Assembly: GCA_016709025.1 (NCBI GenBank)
Contig: JADJEQ010000019.1
Coordinates: forward strand, 124,001-188,000
Reading direction: 5' to 3'
From: Bacteroidales bacterium
GTDB taxonomy: Bacteria > Bacteroidota > Bacteroidia > Bacteroidales > Lentimicrobiaceae
Length of the DNA: 64,000 bases
Shown here: one piece after another, positions 25,175 to 35,064 of the stretch
How positions within the stretch are numbered: position 1 is the first letter of the stretch
Layout of the letters: each line of letters begins with the position of its first letter
The notes under the pieces: model-generated
Seen by the model: only the letters and a program-made list of their open reading frames with translations
Told to the model about the DNA's origin: nothing
Database searches by the model: none
Made by a program: the position numbers and the translations under genes

Positions 25175-26236
25175 TTATTTCAATAAGCGTGCAAAGGCCG
25201 GATATTTGCCCGGTTCACTTACTGTAATAAAATAAAAGCCAAACGCAAGAGGGTCGGTATTTACCCTTATAACACCATTTGTAGTGGAATAATCAACTGT
25301 ATGCGTTCTGCCTGTGACATCAGAAAGGGTGACTGTTAGTTGATCCTGGTCATAATAACTATGATGGTCAATGATGCAGTGATCGGATGCAGGAACAGGA
25401 TAAACAGAAATATCAGAGTTATAGGTTAATTGTTCAATACCTGTTGTTCCACCCCATATCTGCGCTACAAACTCAGGGTGATCAATAAATGGATTACGGT
25501 TTTCCTGAATCTGATAAACGGCATTGTTACGATCAATTTCTTTTTGGCTCACAGGATCGCTCAGGTGCCAATCCTTCATCATGGAGAGTGCCCAGGGCCT
25601 GAGCTGGGATCCATCGGCCATATCGCTTCCCGGCCAGTTGTTGTCTTCGTTGTAATAACGGGTTGACATATAGAAATAGGTTCTGGCAAAATCACCTTTA
25701 TAAGCATCAATAGGCTCAAAAACGGTTCCCGAATAACCCGGATAGTCGCAATTTCCTAATTTACAACCATTTTCCGAGGTCCAGGATGCGGATGATACAG
25801 TCCCGTAAGGGTAATTGCTCCTTCTTCCGTTGACGTAACCGTCGGTCGGATAAAGATGATACAGGTCGGAATACATTGGGCTCATATCATTAAACCAGCT
25901 TTTTGGCCAGGAGTGTTCGCGGTTGTAACAATCTCCTTCTCCGCTATAACTTCCGCACTGATCCCCGGACGTGAAATTATAAACATACGGAGGAGTACCT
26001 CCGGGTATATCGGAGTACATATCCCACACAGTGCCGTTGGGCTTCCGGTCAGTTGATTCGAAATGATCATGCAGAGAATTGTAGCTTTGCACATTGTGAT
26101 CATCAATTATGTTGTGTAACGCAGACTGAAGTGATGTGCCGCTTAATCCGTTAGCCGGATCATAATATCCCGAAGGTGGCTGAGCCAGTGTAATCGTAAA
26201 GAGCGGTAAAAATGCCAGGAATAAAAGTTTTTTCAT
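25175..26236 (-). CDS. Secreted endonuclease I family protein with C-terminal sorting domain
   Basis: 353 residues. The signal peptide ends near TLAQ. The nuclease domain has CYNREHSWPKSWF, with the catalytic His, and the metal-site stretch DLYHLYPTDGYVNGRRSNYP, both diagnostic of the EndA/NucM/Vvn endonuclease I family, which cuts DNA and RNA outside the cytoplasm. The last 80 residues, starting near SDISVYPVPAS and ending GFYFITVSEPGKYPAFARLLK, look like a type IX secretion (por) sorting domain. The enzyme is therefore probably exported through the outer membrane and may feed on environmental DNA. Confidence 0.9.
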   Translation of the reverse strand: MKKLLFLAFLPLFTITLAQPPSGYYDPANGLSGTSLQSALHNIIDDHNVQSYNSLHDHFESTDRKPNGTVWDMYSDIPGGTPPYVYNFTSGDQCGSYSGEGDCYNREHSWPKSWFNDMSPMYSDLYHLYPTDGYVNGRRSNYPYGTVSSASWTSENGCKLGNCDYPGYSGTVFEPIDAYKGDFARTYFYMSTRYYNEDNNWPGSDMADGSQLRPWALSMMKDWHLSDPVSQKEIDRNNAVYQIQENRNPFIDHPEFVAQIWGGTTGIEQLTYNSDISVYPVPASDHCIIDHHSYYDQDQLTVTLSDVTGRTHTVDYSTTNGVIRVNTDPLAFGFYFITVSEPGKYPAFARLLK

Positions 26237-26246
26237 TGAAAGAAAA

Positions 26247-26807
26247 TTATATGAAGTTAAGAGTTAACAGACGCAGCCAGATAGCAACGATTACAATACC
26301 AGGCAGCAGGCCTGCAAATCTGATTTCAGGCTTGTATCCATAGGTTTGTCCGGCTTTTACTCCCAGGGATGACAGTATTAGTGTTGAAGTGGCAGTTACA
26401 GCAATCGTAAAAATCAATCCACATCCTGCTACACCTAATCCGATTCCGGTAATAAAGGCCCCTATACTGCCTGCCAGGGCTAACAACAACATGGTTTTAT
26501 TGTTATCAACAAAAATCACCCTTTCTTCAGGATTAAAATTGAAGGCTTCAATTCCACTTTTTATTCCGACAACCGATAGTAAAGAAAGGCCGATCAGGTA
26601 ATTTGATTCAGGCATCAACGAACCTGCATAAAAACCGGCAAGAATTCCAATTGTCATGAGCAAAGTACGCCCCGCTGAAATAAACAATGGAAATTTGAAA
26701 TCCAGTTTTTCATTCAGTTTCTTGTGGAGTGCCGCGGTAAACCACGATGTTGCAAAACCATCGGCAGCAATTGCGAGCACAATAAACACAATTTCGGTCT
26801 TTGACAA
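26247..26807 (-). CDS. MntP-like integral membrane protein
   Basis: 186 residues with about six hydrophobic segments in two similar halves. The first opens FIVLAIAADGFATSW, and the second is LALAGSIGAFITGIGLG, SSLGVKAGQ and an ending in VIVAIWLRLL. This two-fold layout is that of the MntP (DUF204) manganese exporters. The Asp of the first half is present, but the second half has Gly (SIGAF) where MntP normally has Asp (SIDA). It may therefore be a divergent member with altered ion choice. A minus-strand promoter element TACTTTTG is at 26828-26835. The endonuclease gene follows after 10 bases. Confidence 0.6.
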   Translation of the reverse strand: MSKTEIVFIVLAIAADGFATSWFTAALHKKLNEKLDFKFPLFISAGRTLLMTIGILAGFYAGSLMPESNYLIGLSLLSVVGIKSGIEAFNFNPEERVIFVDNNKTMLLLALAGSIGAFITGIGLGVAGCGLIFTIAVTATSTLILSSLGVKAGQTYGYKPEIRFAGLLPGIVIVAIWLRLLTLNFI

Positions 26808-26827
26808 AACGATTTTTTTTCAGGCTG

Positions 26828-26835
26828 CAAAAGTA
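26828..26835 (-). promoter_or_regulatory. -7 promoter element for the MntP-like gene
   Basis: TACTTTTG on the minus strand, 21 bases before the start. Confidence 0.5.
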
Positions 26836-26945
26836 ATGAATTATTGAACGTTCAACTGTGATTTTGCCGGATATTTAAATTGCTAATAATCAAATGAATA
26901 TGGGCAGCCTTAAACGATGAGCCATACTTTGATATTAATTTTCTG

Positions 26946-26973
26946 TTGGGAAGGTTCTGATTGATTATTTTTG
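26946..26973 (+). promoter_or_regulatory. Promoter of pyk
   Basis: TTG at 26946-26948, a 17-base gap, and TATTTTTG at 26966-26973, 26 bases before the ATG. Confidence 0.55.
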
Positions 26974-26998
26974 CAACTTTCCAGATCAATAAAAGCAG

Positions 26999-28420
26999 AT
27001 GAGAAAGACCAAAATAGTTGCCACACTCGGACCAGCTTCCTCAACTGAAGAAGCACTCAGAAACCTAATGCTTGCCGGTGTGAATGTTTTCCGGCTTAAT
27101 TTTTCTCATGGTTCACATGAGGTTCATGCATTCACGGTAGAAATTATAAAAAAACTGAATGTTGAACTCGGTCTTCAGGTAGCAATCCTGGCCGACCTGT
27201 CAGGTCCTAAAATCAGGACCGGAATGGTTGAAGGAGACAGTTTACTATTAAATCCGGGTGATCTGTTTATTCTTACTACCCGCAGTGAAGTTTCCCGGGG
27301 AAATCTGATCAGCGTGAATTACAAAGACTTTGCTGCCGATGTGAAGCCTGGGGAAGATATACTGCTCGATGACGGAAAGATTCTTTTAAAGGCAATTTCC
27401 ACCAACGGAATGGATGAAGTTGCAGCCAAAGTTGTGCAGGGCGGGGTATTGCATTCCCGGAAAGGAATTAACCTGCCGAGAACAAAACTCAGGCTTCCCG
27501 GCTTGTCGGAAAAGGATCTGAACGATCTTGCCTTTATCGTCACACTGAATGTGCAATGGATAGCCCTTTCATTTGTGCGTTCAGCTTCTGATATCAGAGA
27601 TCTTCGCGTGAAACTGGAAGAATTGTGCAGTAGTGATCCACCGCGGATTGTTGCAAAGATTGAAAAACCGGAAGCTGTTGAAAATGCGGCTGAAATTATT
27701 GCTGTTGCAGACGCCATTATGGTGGCCCGCGGTGATCTTGGTGTGGAAATTCCCCAGGAACATGTTCCCATCATCCAGAAGAAATTGGTACGTATGTGCA
27801 TTGCAGCATCAAAACCCACCATAGTGGCAACACAAATGATGGAAGGAATGATTAACAGTATGAGACCAACCAGGGCAGAGGTGAGCGATGTGGCTAATTC
27901 GGTCCTTGACGGCGCAGATGCGCTGATGTTGAGTGGTGAAACATCGGTCGGGAATTTCCCGGTTCAGACGGTTGAAACCATGAGCCGGATTATTTCTGAC
28001 GTGGAAAACAGCGATAATTTTTACCCTGAAATTAAACCGGATTTGGGAACAGTAGAACGGAAGATTTCTGATTCAGTTATTATGGCCGCCTGCAATCTTG
28101 CCCGGGAGGTCAATGCACGTGCCCTGATAGCAATGACACACACCGGTTATTCCGCCTTCCGGCTGGCAGCTCACCGGACCGGGGCAGGGATTTATATTTT
28201 TTCCAATAACCGGAACCTATTGTGTACATTGAGCCTGGTATGGGGGGTGACAGGAATCTATTTCGAGAAATTCGCTACTACAGATACTGCCATGATTGAA
28301 ATGCGTAAAACATTAATAGCCAGAGGATATATTACAACAGGCAATTATATTATCTATGTTTCAAGCATTCCAATTGGGAAACCAGGTAAAACCAATATGC
28401 TCAAATTAAGCATTGTTTAA
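26999..28420 (+). CDS. pyk: Pyruvate kinase
   Basis: Final ATP-forming step of glycolysis, from phosphoenolpyruvate and ADP. 473 residues. MRKTKIVATLGPASS opens the TIM barrel; FRLNFSHG and DLSGPKIRTG, the catalytic segment RIVAKIEKPEAVEN, VARGDLGVEIP and ATQMMEGMI follow, and then the C-terminal domain. The length is normal. It converges on comF with seven bases between. Confidence 0.96.
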   Translation: MRKTKIVATLGPASSTEEALRNLMLAGVNVFRLNFSHGSHEVHAFTVEIIKKLNVELGLQVAILADLSGPKIRTGMVEGDSLLLNPGDLFILTTRSEVSRGNLISVNYKDFAADVKPGEDILLDDGKILLKAISTNGMDEVAAKVVQGGVLHSRKGINLPRTKLRLPGLSEKDLNDLAFIVTLNVQWIALSFVRSASDIRDLRVKLEELCSSDPPRIVAKIEKPEAVENAAEIIAVADAIMVARGDLGVEIPQEHVPIIQKKLVRMCIAASKPTIVATQMMEGMINSMRPTRAEVSDVANSVLDGADALMLSGETSVGNFPVQTVETMSRIISDVENSDNFYPEIKPDLGTVERKISDSVIMAACNLAREVNARALIAMTHTGYSAFRLAAHRTGAGIYIFSNNRNLLCTLSLVWGVTGIYFEKFATTDTAMIEMRKTLIARGYITTGNYIIYVSSIPIGKPGKTNMLKLSIV

Positions 28421-28427
28421 CTACTTA

Positions 28428-29123
28428 CTACTTAACAGCGCAGGCAATTGAAGCAACACTGATTTTAATACCAGGAATCCTGAACAATTCATGACCGGCA
28501 GCTTCAAGGGTTGATCCTGTTGTAATTACATCATCAACCAGGAGCACATGTTTACCGGCCTGTCTTGCGATATCATTCACCTTGAAAATCTCCTTCACAT
28601 TTTCCCAACGGTTAAACCTCGATTTTCGTGTTTGGGTCTCTGAAGCCAGGGCTCTGATGAGAGTAGCGGTATCCAGGTCGATTTTCATCGATTCGGCAAG
28701 GCCTCTGGCAAACCATTCCGCCTGATTGTAGCCCCTTTTGGCTTGTTTTCTTGGATGAAGTGGAACCGGAATTACTGAGGTTACCGAATTAAAACGGGAT
28801 GATTTCAAAAGTTCGGTGCCATAAAGTTTACCAACATGAAAACCAATTTCCTTGTATCCTTTGTATTTTAACTGATGCACAAGGTGTTGAACCTTGCTCC
28901 CTTTGGTAAAATAATAGAAGGATGCTGCTGAACTAAAATTGATTTTTCCCCAGAATTGTCTGGCCACCGCATTGTCTTCCTCGAAATGGAAATTGGTTTT
29001 CGGCAATTTGTAAACACAACTGAAACAAAGTATTTCTTCGTTTTTGAACAAGCTGTTGCCACAGGCTAAACAAACCCTTGGGAAAAACAAGGAAAGAATA
29101 CTCTCTGCCGTCTGTTTGAGCAT
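28428..29123 (-). CDS. comF: ComF family phosphoribosyltransferase-like protein
   Basis: 231 residues. A Cys4 zinc finger at the N-terminus (CLACGN and CFSC) precedes a type I phosphoribosyltransferase domain with the PRPP loop VLLVDDVITTGSTLEAA. This is the ComF/GntX layout, tied to DNA uptake (competence). No comEC or dprA is nearby. The start codon lies in a normal position ahead of the zinc finger. Confidence 0.9.
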   Translation of the reverse strand: MLKQTAESILSLFFPRVCLACGNSLFKNEEILCFSCVYKLPKTNFHFEEDNAVARQFWGKINFSSAASFYYFTKGSKVQHLVHQLKYKGYKEIGFHVGKLYGTELLKSSRFNSVTSVIPVPLHPRKQAKRGYNQAEWFARGLAESMKIDLDTATLIRALASETQTRKSRFNRWENVKEIFKVNDIARQAGKHVLLVDDVITTGSTLEAAGHELFRIPGIKISVASIACAVK

Positions 29124-29216
29124 AACAACCTGGGGATGAACAGGAAACCCGCTATAATTTTGACGAAAATAAAGTGCAGGTTAAAGGTAATGAAAAACTC
29201 CCTGATACAATGCAAA

Positions 29217-29244
29217 AAAAAACTACCCATAGAGGTAGTTTTTT
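29217..29244 (-). terminator. Terminator after the ppiD-like gene
   Basis: AAAAAACTACC (29217-29227) pairs with GGTAGTTTTTT (29234-29244). On the minus strand it ends in a T run downstream of the ppiD stop. Confidence 0.75.
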
Positions 29245-29355
29245 CGAAAAAGATCATAGAATCATTGCTATTTCAAGCAAATGTAAAATGCTGCATCGAA
29301 TGAAATGTAAATTCCAATACGCAAACGAAATTCAACTTTTTACTTTTTACTTGAA

Positions 29356-31482
29356 CTAGAAGTACATTAACCGGTTATCTTCAATTTCAGAATTGCGCTT
29401 CAGGGCTTCTGCAGGTTCGCGCTGGGCCCGGGTGCGGAATGCGTTGGTGAGCATTCTTTTTTCTGGTGTAAGATCATCTTTAGGTGGAGCAGGAGTTACC
29501 TGTTCTGCAACAATAATAAAAACAGCCTGATTCCCTTTAACCGGTTTCGACATTTGCCCGGCTTTCATGGTAAATAAAGTGCCGATTACTTCATCTTCTT
29601 TACCATATCCCGGCAGATTCGAGTTGGCAAAAGTGACTTCGTTGGTATCGGCTTTCATACCGAGTGAAATGTAGCCTTTATCAATATCAGCGATCGATTT
29701 GATGGTTTTATTCACTTCAGCAATCAGGGTTTCCGATTTTTTATCGCGTTTAACCATGGGTTCGATAAACTCTTTTAACTGTTCAAGTGTAGGAACTCCC
29801 TTTTCCCTGACTTCCTTTAACACAGCGATCAGGTAACGACCTTCTAGGTCAAACACCGGGGATATACTTCCTTTTTCGGTTTCCTTGTTAAATGACCAGA
29901 TTACAATCTGCCTTGCTTCGGTCAGGCCAGGTAGTGAATTCATATCAGGTCCGATGCGTTCAGCCAGGCGTTTGGTGAGTTTTTTCTCATCGATGAGTTT
30001 GTTAAACCCTTCCATATCTTTTGCTTCAGCAGCAAACTGACTGGCCTGGGTGTATACATCCTGCATGGTTTTCGAACTGGGTTCAATCATGCGTTTAACT
30101 ATGGCTACTCTGACTTTCTTTACAGGAACTGTTTTACCGGTGATTTTAATCACGTGAAAACCAAACTGGGTTTCAACCAGGATTACATCACCAATTTTAC
30201 CATTGAGTACTGCATTGTTGAACGCCGGTACCATGGCACCATCTGCAAACCACTTCAGATCACCATTAGATTTGGCAGCAGTTTGGTCGTCGTTGATTGT
30301 ACCGGCAAGTTCATCAAATTTTGCCGGGTTTGATTTAACCAGTTTCAATACACTGTCAGCTTTTGCTTTAGCCAGCTCTTTGGTAAGTTTGGTGTCCGGA
30401 TTAACGTTAGTCCCTTTATATGAAATCAATATGTGACTTGCCTTTAAAGAGTCAGGCCGGGTTTGCACATCCACAAGCCTTGCCATCTGGAACATATTGT
30501 TTTCAACGTAAGGGCCATAAGTTGCACCGATACCGGAATTAAACATAACAGAGTCGATCTGATAAGGCAACTTGCCTTTTTTCATCCAGGTACTATCGTA
30601 GCGCTCATCAGAGGTTGAGTTAACAAAAGAAACTACATTCTCCGCATTCACGAATTCGGCATAAATACCCTGAACATCACGGTTGATTTTTTCACGGTCA
30701 TCGTTCGAAGGCAATACATCAAAAGTAACGTATTCGATATCACGGGAAGCTTCCTGCTGGTATTTGTGCTTGTTCTGAGCATAAAATTTTTCAAAGTCAG
30801 CATCTGTTACCTTCACAAGGCTATCGGCAATGCTGGTATAGGATACGCCATAATAGCGTGCTTTAATACGGGTGTTCCGTGCATCATAATCGCGTTTTGC
30901 AAAAGCTTTGGGGACATAAAACCCTTTGGCGATAAGATTGCGGTATTTGGTACTCAGCCGGTCTTCCTTTATAGCCTTTTCGATCAATAAGTAGCGCTGT
31001 TTCATCTGCGGATCAACCTGATCGAGGTTTTGCAGGAAATTAACTACAGTTGCGGGGTCAAACTGTCCGGTTTGCGGATCGCGGAAACTCTGGACAATAT
31101 AACTGTGCGGGTTTTTACCCCTGATCTGATCGTCCAACTCTTCAGTTGAAACAGTAAGCCCGAGCTTTGAGACCTCTTCGAGTAAAAGTGTTTCATTGAC
31201 TACCTGATCCCAGGTTTGCTGCCTAATTTGAAACTGCTCGTCAGAAGTCAGGTTTTCCTTGCCGGTATTTAGCTTCTGGGCTTCCATATTTTCTTCAACA
31301 CGCTGGTTGAAATCAGTGGCCAGAATTTTTTCACCGTTTATTTCTGCGATGATATTATCTCCTTTTCCTCCCTGAGGGCCTCGATTCGATAAAAAATCAC
31401 CAAGTACAAATAGTGCAAGAGCAACTCCAATTACAATGGTAAGCAGTCCTGAGTGTTTACGAATATCTCCGATTAATGCCAT
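29356..31482 (-). CDS. PpiD/SurA-type peptidylprolyl isomerase, membrane anchored
   Basis: 708 residues. One transmembrane helix near the N-terminus (GLLTIVIGVALALFVLGDFL) is followed by a long SurA-like chaperone region and a parvulin (rotamase) domain with SLKASHILISYKG and, later, FGFHVIKITG. The layout matches PpiD, a periplasmic-facing folding factor for outer-membrane proteins. It ends the coaX-OMP-TPR-lptC-CNNM set, all on the minus strand, which fits a shared role in building the envelope. It has its own TAAATTTG element at 31508-31515. Confidence 0.88.
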   Translation of the reverse strand: MALIGDIRKHSGLLTIVIGVALALFVLGDFLSNRGPQGGKGDNIIAEINGEKILATDFNQRVEENMEAQKLNTGKENLTSDEQFQIRQQTWDQVVNETLLLEEVSKLGLTVSTEELDDQIRGKNPHSYIVQSFRDPQTGQFDPATVVNFLQNLDQVDPQMKQRYLLIEKAIKEDRLSTKYRNLIAKGFYVPKAFAKRDYDARNTRIKARYYGVSYTSIADSLVKVTDADFEKFYAQNKHKYQQEASRDIEYVTFDVLPSNDDREKINRDVQGIYAEFVNAENVVSFVNSTSDERYDSTWMKKGKLPYQIDSVMFNSGIGATYGPYVENNMFQMARLVDVQTRPDSLKASHILISYKGTNVNPDTKLTKELAKAKADSVLKLVKSNPAKFDELAGTINDDQTAAKSNGDLKWFADGAMVPAFNNAVLNGKIGDVILVETQFGFHVIKITGKTVPVKKVRVAIVKRMIEPSSKTMQDVYTQASQFAAEAKDMEGFNKLIDEKKLTKRLAERIGPDMNSLPGLTEARQIVIWSFNKETEKGSISPVFDLEGRYLIAVLKEVREKGVPTLEQLKEFIEPMVKRDKKSETLIAEVNKTIKSIADIDKGYISLGMKADTNEVTFANSNLPGYGKEDEVIGTLFTMKAGQMSKPVKGNQAVFIIVAEQVTPAPPKDDLTPEKRMLTNAFRTRAQREPAEALKRNSEIEDNRLMYF

Positions 31483-31507
31483 TTTTTAAATTTTTTATAA
31501 GAGGGTG

Positions 31508-31515
31508 CAAATTTA
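31508..31515 (-). promoter_or_regulatory. -7 promoter element for the ppiD-like gene
   Basis: TAAATTTG on the minus strand, 26 bases before the start. Confidence 0.5.
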
Positions 31516-31625
31516 CAATAAAACTTATAGTATAAAAATAAAATTGGATGACTACGGGCATTTTTATACCCCTCCAACGAATTTTGTTCCGATTCGGGTG
31601 TCCTTTATTTCAGATATTTAGCTTT

Positions 31626-32894
31626 TCAGGATGGATTTAAGCGGAGTAGAACCTGTTCAATTCGGGTATCGGTTGCCTGAACGATGGTGAAATGAAAGCC
31701 ATCGATCAGTATTTCATCGTTTACAGCCGGTATGTTTTCGTAATGATGTATGATATATCCGGCCAGTGTTTCATAATCATCCGACTCTTTCAGCTTAAAT
31801 TCGTATTTCTGATTCAGGTAATCAATTTCTAACCTTCCCGACAAAAGGAATTCATCTTTATCCAGTTGCTGTTCAACCAATTCTTCAATATCGAATTCAT
31901 CCTCGATTTCACCAAAAATTTCTTCGATAACGTCTTCAATGGTGAGCATTCCTGCAGTACCACCAAATTCATCTACCACCACTGCAACACTTTTGCGTTC
32001 GGCTATAAAAAGATTCAGTAGTTTATTGGCTGGCATAGTCTCGGGTACAATCATAACAGGCTTGATGATGTCGCTGATTAGTTCCGGTTTCCTGAATAGG
32101 TCATACAAATGGGTATAACCAATAATATTGTCGGTTGAGCCCTGGAAAACCGGAATTTTAGAATGCCCGGTTTCCATAAAAAAGCTTCTGAGGCTATCTA
32201 TACTCTCTGTTGAACTGATTGCCAGGATTTCATTACGCGGAACCATGCATTCGCGAAGTTTTATATTATTCAGGTCCCTGACATTCTGAAACATTTGTAT
32301 TTCCTGAAAATCTTCCCGTTCATCCGGTTGAATTGCAGCTGATTCCTGAAGATAATAATCGAGGTCGATCGCGCTGAATGAATAATCAGGCCTCGAAACA
32401 CTTACCCTGAAAACAATCCGCAGAATAAGTTCGGAAAGCCCGATAAAAAGCAGGATCAGGGGGTAGATCAATACATAAATCATGTATATGGGGATGGCAA
32501 AAAAGCTAAGTAGCTTATTGGGATTGATTCTGAAAAGGACTTTAGGCAGGAACTCTGCAAAAATCAGAATAACAATAGTAGATATTAAAGTCTGAAGAAT
32601 CAATAGCAGGGCCTGTGCGAGCGGACCCTCCGGCAGAATACTTACCAGGGGATTGTAAAGAAGACGGGCCGAGTAAATTCCATAAATGACGAGGGCTATA
32701 TTGTTACCCAGAAGCAGTGCCCCGATAAAATGTGACTGTTTCCTGACAAAGAGCGACAATACTTTAGCCTGAAACAGGTCTTTGTTCTTGTCGACTTCTA
32801 TTTTAAGTTTGTTCGATGATACGAATGCGATTTCCATTCCCGAAAAAAAAGCCGAGAAAATAAGTGTTATCGAAATTGGAATCAGTAAGTACAT
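31626..32894 (-). CDS. CNNM/CorC-type membrane protein with CBS domains (hemolysin family)
   Basis: 422 residues. A CNNM (DUF21) domain with about four membrane segments (1-150) opens with FSAFFSGMEIAFVSS. Paired CBS domains follow (about 205-325, with RECMVPRNEI and VVDEFGGTAGMLTIEDVIEEI), then a CorC/HlyC C-terminal domain (about 335-415). Members handle Mg or Co ions or, as GldE, assist gliding; the 'hemolysin' name is historical. Downstream of lptC on the same strand with a 176-base gap. Confidence 0.87.
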   Translation of the reverse strand: MYLLIPISITLIFSAFFSGMEIAFVSSNKLKIEVDKNKDLFQAKVLSLFVRKQSHFIGALLLGNNIALVIYGIYSARLLYNPLVSILPEGPLAQALLLILQTLISTIVILIFAEFLPKVLFRINPNKLLSFFAIPIYMIYVLIYPLILLFIGLSELILRIVFRVSVSRPDYSFSAIDLDYYLQESAAIQPDEREDFQEIQMFQNVRDLNNIKLRECMVPRNEILAISSTESIDSLRSFFMETGHSKIPVFQGSTDNIIGYTHLYDLFRKPELISDIIKPVMIVPETMPANKLLNLFIAERKSVAVVVDEFGGTAGMLTIEDVIEEIFGEIEDEFDIEELVEQQLDKDEFLLSGRLEIDYLNQKYEFKLKESDDYETLAGYIIHHYENIPAVNDEILIDGFHFTIVQATDTRIEQVLLRLNPS

Positions 32895-33070
32895 CAGGAT
32901 ATTAAGTCAATAATCCAACGCCATGTTCTCCTTAAATGGCAGGCCTTTAGTTTATAATTCTATTGAACAAAACCCGGATTTCCGATCAATTGAGAGGGTA
33001 AGTTCTTATCAGGAACCGGATCAGCCAATAGAATCACAAAGATAATCAACAGTTTGATATACTGAACTTT

Positions 33071-33658
33071 CTATTTATTGTCGTTAACATACATTTCGCC
33101 GCGGGGTTTTCTGATCGTCCAGCGTTCAAATTTTTCATCCGATTCCATTCCTTCGCCATAGATGATTTTATCCGGGGTGGTAATTGTTACAAACTTGTCA
33201 GAATATACTTTACGGGTATTTTTGTCCCAGATGAGCTGTTCGGTATTAAGTTTTTCACCTTTCAGATGATTGATCACAATTACATTTGATTTGGCTTCCA
33301 TTATGCGTTTTCCTTCATTGTCCTCTCCGTATTCAGCCGTTATTTCTGTTCTGACCAGCCCCGGTTGAAGTGAATCGTAGAATACCACCCTGAAACCTTC
33401 CGGGAAGATCGTATTTGATCCTTTGCCGGATGATTCATAACGATTTAGCAAAGTTGCTGTAAGATTATATTTAATTCTGCCTGATTCACTTTCAGCTATT
33501 GATACATTTCGGGCATAAGAACTTGGAGTTGTGTCGGCAACGCTCAACCGCTTGATTTCTTCCATTTCATTGTTACAACTTAAAAGCGCTGCCAGAAAAA
33601 CTATGGCAACGCTTTTAGGAATCAGATAGAAATGGCTGGTAAACCGGATGTTACTCAC
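33071..33658 (-). CDS. lptC: LPS export protein LptC
   Basis: 195 residues with a lipoprotein-like start (AALLSC, Cys at about 28). The beta-jellyroll LptC region holds FPEGFRVVFYD, TAEYGEDNEGKRIMEAK, NVIVINHLKGEKLNTEQLIW, and a TPDKIIYGEGMESDEKF stretch. LptC bridges LPS from the LptBFG extractor to LptA. The rest of the lpt genes are elsewhere. It sits 19 bases after the TPR gene in the conserved envelope cluster. Confidence 0.87.
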   Translation of the reverse strand: MSNIRFTSHFYLIPKSVAIVFLAALLSCNNEMEEIKRLSVADTTPSSYARNVSIAESESGRIKYNLTATLLNRYESSGKGSNTIFPEGFRVVFYDSLQPGLVRTEITAEYGEDNEGKRIMEAKSNVIVINHLKGEKLNTEQLIWDKNTRKVYSDKFVTITTPDKIIYGEGMESDEKFERWTIRKPRGEMYVNDNK

Positions 33659-33677
33659 CTTTTGGTCATTAAGTGTA

Positions 33678-35036
33678 TTATTTAACGCCTCTTATGGTGG
33701 TAGATTCATTAATCCAGCATCCGACAGTATAGGAAGTTCCTTCTATCAGGTCACGGAAAAACAGGTCACCGGAAGCAGGAAAGTGCCTTGCATACTGAGA
33801 AATCTTTGCATTTGCCTCAGCCTCGACTGACGAATCTACACTGCGGGCTCTGAGATACTTATCAACTGCGGCCCAGAAAACAGTGCTGCCCCCTAAATCA
33901 TCACCGGTACACATCGACGCGCTGGCAGCATACAGATCGCCAATCAGCATATAAGCTTTGCCGAAATTCGGGTTTAGCTGTAATATCTTTAAGGCGTTGG
34001 CCCTGGCCTGAGGAAAATTCCTCTGGCTGTAATTGATGTTCGCGAGCAACTCAAGCGCTTTGATTTTATCGGCGTTATCTTCATACAGATTGGCAGCCTC
34101 CTGCATATATTCTGCAGCTTTGGTCATTTGTTCCTTCTGCAGGCTGAGTTTCCCCATAAGGTAGGCCGATTGGGCGCTGGGTTGAAGTTTGTGCAGGCTT
34201 TCTGTAGCACTGAAGAAGAGTTCTTCTTTTGTGCAATCCTTACGTTCAAGAATATTGGTAATTTTCTTCAACAATTCTATATCATCCGGACTTTCAGCAT
34301 ATTTCTTCTGATACATGGCAACAAGATCAGGGCAGGTTGCATACGGTTCAAAAGTGGATTCAATGTTGCCTTTGATATTTTCCCACGACGCGAGTTTCTC
34401 AGCATTCAAGGCATTTTCCTTGATGTTGAAGTCGATTATCTGAGAAATCTGATCATAACCATCTACGATTGCTGACTTGTCAAGTTTCTGCAGATCAACC
34501 ATGCCGATAATGCTTCTGAAGTAATAGACCAAAGGAGATCCTTCAGATTTATTGCCTGAAAGCTCAACTGATTTTTTCAGAATCTGGTAAATCTGTTCAG
34601 ATTTCTCCGGGCGGAAGGTGTATAGATCATACCCTTTACGACCAAGTACATACCCTTCGCGGCCAAAATAAGTAATTCGCTGATCGTACACTTGCATAAG
34701 CGTATCTACCAGTAAATCCCGCTTTACAGGATCTTTACATTCATCAATCCTTGCACTGACCATTTTTACACCGTCAATATAGACATTCTGGCTCGACATT
34801 GGTCCGTTAACAAAAACCCATTTCCAGTGAGGGTAAGCATCCTTATAGTTCTTTTGCTTAAAAAATTCGCGGTAAAGCGATAGATGCATTACACAGTTGG
34901 CCGAGTCTTTACCGTATTTAGGACCCTTGCTGATTCCTTTGCCAATGGTGTCTTCGTTTTCCTGTGCTATAACATTACTTAATGGAAGCAGGCCTATCAT
35001 CAACAGGAAAAAAACCGCCTTAATGCCCTTTTTCAT
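33678..35036 (-). CDS. TPR-repeat periplasmic protein
   Basis: 452 residues with a signal peptide (cut near NVIAQ). The middle and C-terminal parts are built from helical tetratricopeptide repeats (AYLMGKLSLQKEQMTKAAEY, ELLANINYSQRNFPQARANA, AYMLIGDLYAASA). The N-terminal third (HWKWVFVNGPMSSQNVYIDG) is typical of a Bacteroidota TPR family found between coaX/OMP and lptC. It is probably a scaffold in the cell envelope. I cannot name a function. Confidence 0.82.
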   Translation of the reverse strand: MKKGIKAVFFLLMIGLLPLSNVIAQENEDTIGKGISKGPKYGKDSANCVMHLSLYREFFKQKNYKDAYPHWKWVFVNGPMSSQNVYIDGVKMVSARIDECKDPVKRDLLVDTLMQVYDQRITYFGREGYVLGRKGYDLYTFRPEKSEQIYQILKKSVELSGNKSEGSPLVYYFRSIIGMVDLQKLDKSAIVDGYDQISQIIDFNIKENALNAEKLASWENIKGNIESTFEPYATCPDLVAMYQKKYAESPDDIELLKKITNILERKDCTKEELFFSATESLHKLQPSAQSAYLMGKLSLQKEQMTKAAEYMQEAANLYEDNADKIKALELLANINYSQRNFPQARANALKILQLNPNFGKAYMLIGDLYAASASMCTGDDLGGSTVFWAAVDKYLRARSVDSSVEAEANAKISQYARHFPASGDLFFRDLIEGTSYTVGCWINESTTIRGVK

Positions 35037-35064
35037 AGTGATACTTTTTTTGGGTTAACTTTTA

